Assembly: GCA_955652655.1 (NCBI GenBank)
Contig: CATPCK010000424.1
Span: forward strand, 1 to 6,377
From: an uncultured Ktedonobacteraceae bacterium
GTDB lineage: Bacteria > Chloroflexota > Ktedonobacteria > Ktedonobacterales > Ktedonobacteraceae
DNA: 6,377 bases
Direction of reading: 5' to 3'
This document shows, one piece after another, positions 6,232 through 6,377 of the stretch. The notes under the pieces are model-generated. The model saw only the letters and a program-made list of their open reading frames with translations. It was not told the origin of the DNA and made no database searches. Position numbers and translations under genes: made by a program. Every line of letters starts with the position of its first letter. Position 1 is the first letter of the stretch.

Positions 6232-6377
6232 TTACAGAGGTTGACGGCCGGCGAAGCCCGCATCAAGATCGTGCCAGAAATTGATACGCTCTTCATCAAG
6301 ATACCAACAGAGATAGATTTCGCGACCATTACGCAGGCTGAGAAAATCGATCAGGCCTTGCTCGGGGTCTTTCAAGA
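6232..6377 (-). CDS. DUF2203-family protein, C-terminal 47 residues (5' end beyond the window)
   Basis: The minus strand is open from the right edge to a TAA at 6234-6232, giving 47 residues. The end of the protein resembles the conserved C-terminus of DUF2203 proteins as I recall it: GLIDFLSLRNGREIYLCW, then a charged turn, FWHDLDAGFAGRQPL and the stop. The family has no established function that I can state. The Trp/His/Asp-rich end suggests a folded small soluble protein rather than a random frame. prmC starts 27 bp downstream on the same strand, so the two are probably one transcription unit. The family assignment rests on memory of the motif, not on a search. Confidence 0.75.
   Translation of the reverse strand, partial: LKDPEQGLIDFLSLRNGREIYLCWYLDEERINFWHDLDAGFAGRQPL

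Noticed and set aside
1..6377. A hidden defence, mobile or otherwise new multi-gene system
   Set aside because: Every substantial coding stretch is accounted for by a recognisable family, with no transposase, integrase, direct-repeat array or unexplained gene cluster.

Overview
The window looks like ordinary chromosomal housekeeping DNA from a bacterium with moderate GC content and Gram-positive-like signals. The best guess is a Chloroflexota member of the Ktedonobacteria type. That is an inference from protein style: the WecA-like enzyme with an NTVNWIDGMDG motif, the PrmC with NLPY, a DUF2203 neighbour, and a UvrA carrying hydrophilic insertions. No rRNA or other decisive marker is present.

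Layout, left to right. The 5' end of a signal peptidase I gene (lepB, minus strand) occupies 1-240 and runs off the left edge. A 380-bp divergent intergenic region (241-620) has no convincing gene but is rich in inverted repeats, including a long hairpin (527-600) just ahead of the next start codon. uvrA (621-3854, plus strand) encodes the DNA-damage recognition ATPase of nucleotide excision repair, with two extra hydrophilic segments. A WecA/TagO-like polyprenyl-phosphate sugar-1-phosphate transferase (3781-5151, minus strand) converges on uvrA and overlaps its 3' end by 74 bp; a strong hairpin sits at the junction. Its own promoter, with a perfect TATAAT, is visible upstream. prmC (5338-6204, minus strand), the release-factor glutamine methyltransferase, follows 27 bp behind the end of a DUF2203 gene (6232-6377, 5' part missing); these two probably share an mRNA.

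The genes do not form one pathway. They cover protein export, DNA repair, cell-envelope glycan assembly and translation termination. I found no mobile element, CRISPR array, tRNA, rRNA, toxin-antitoxin pair or new defence-like system. The points worth a second look are the structured uvrA leader, the UvrA insertions, the tail-to-tail coding overlap with its embedded hairpin, and a possible ribosome-site-masking helix before the WecA-like gene.
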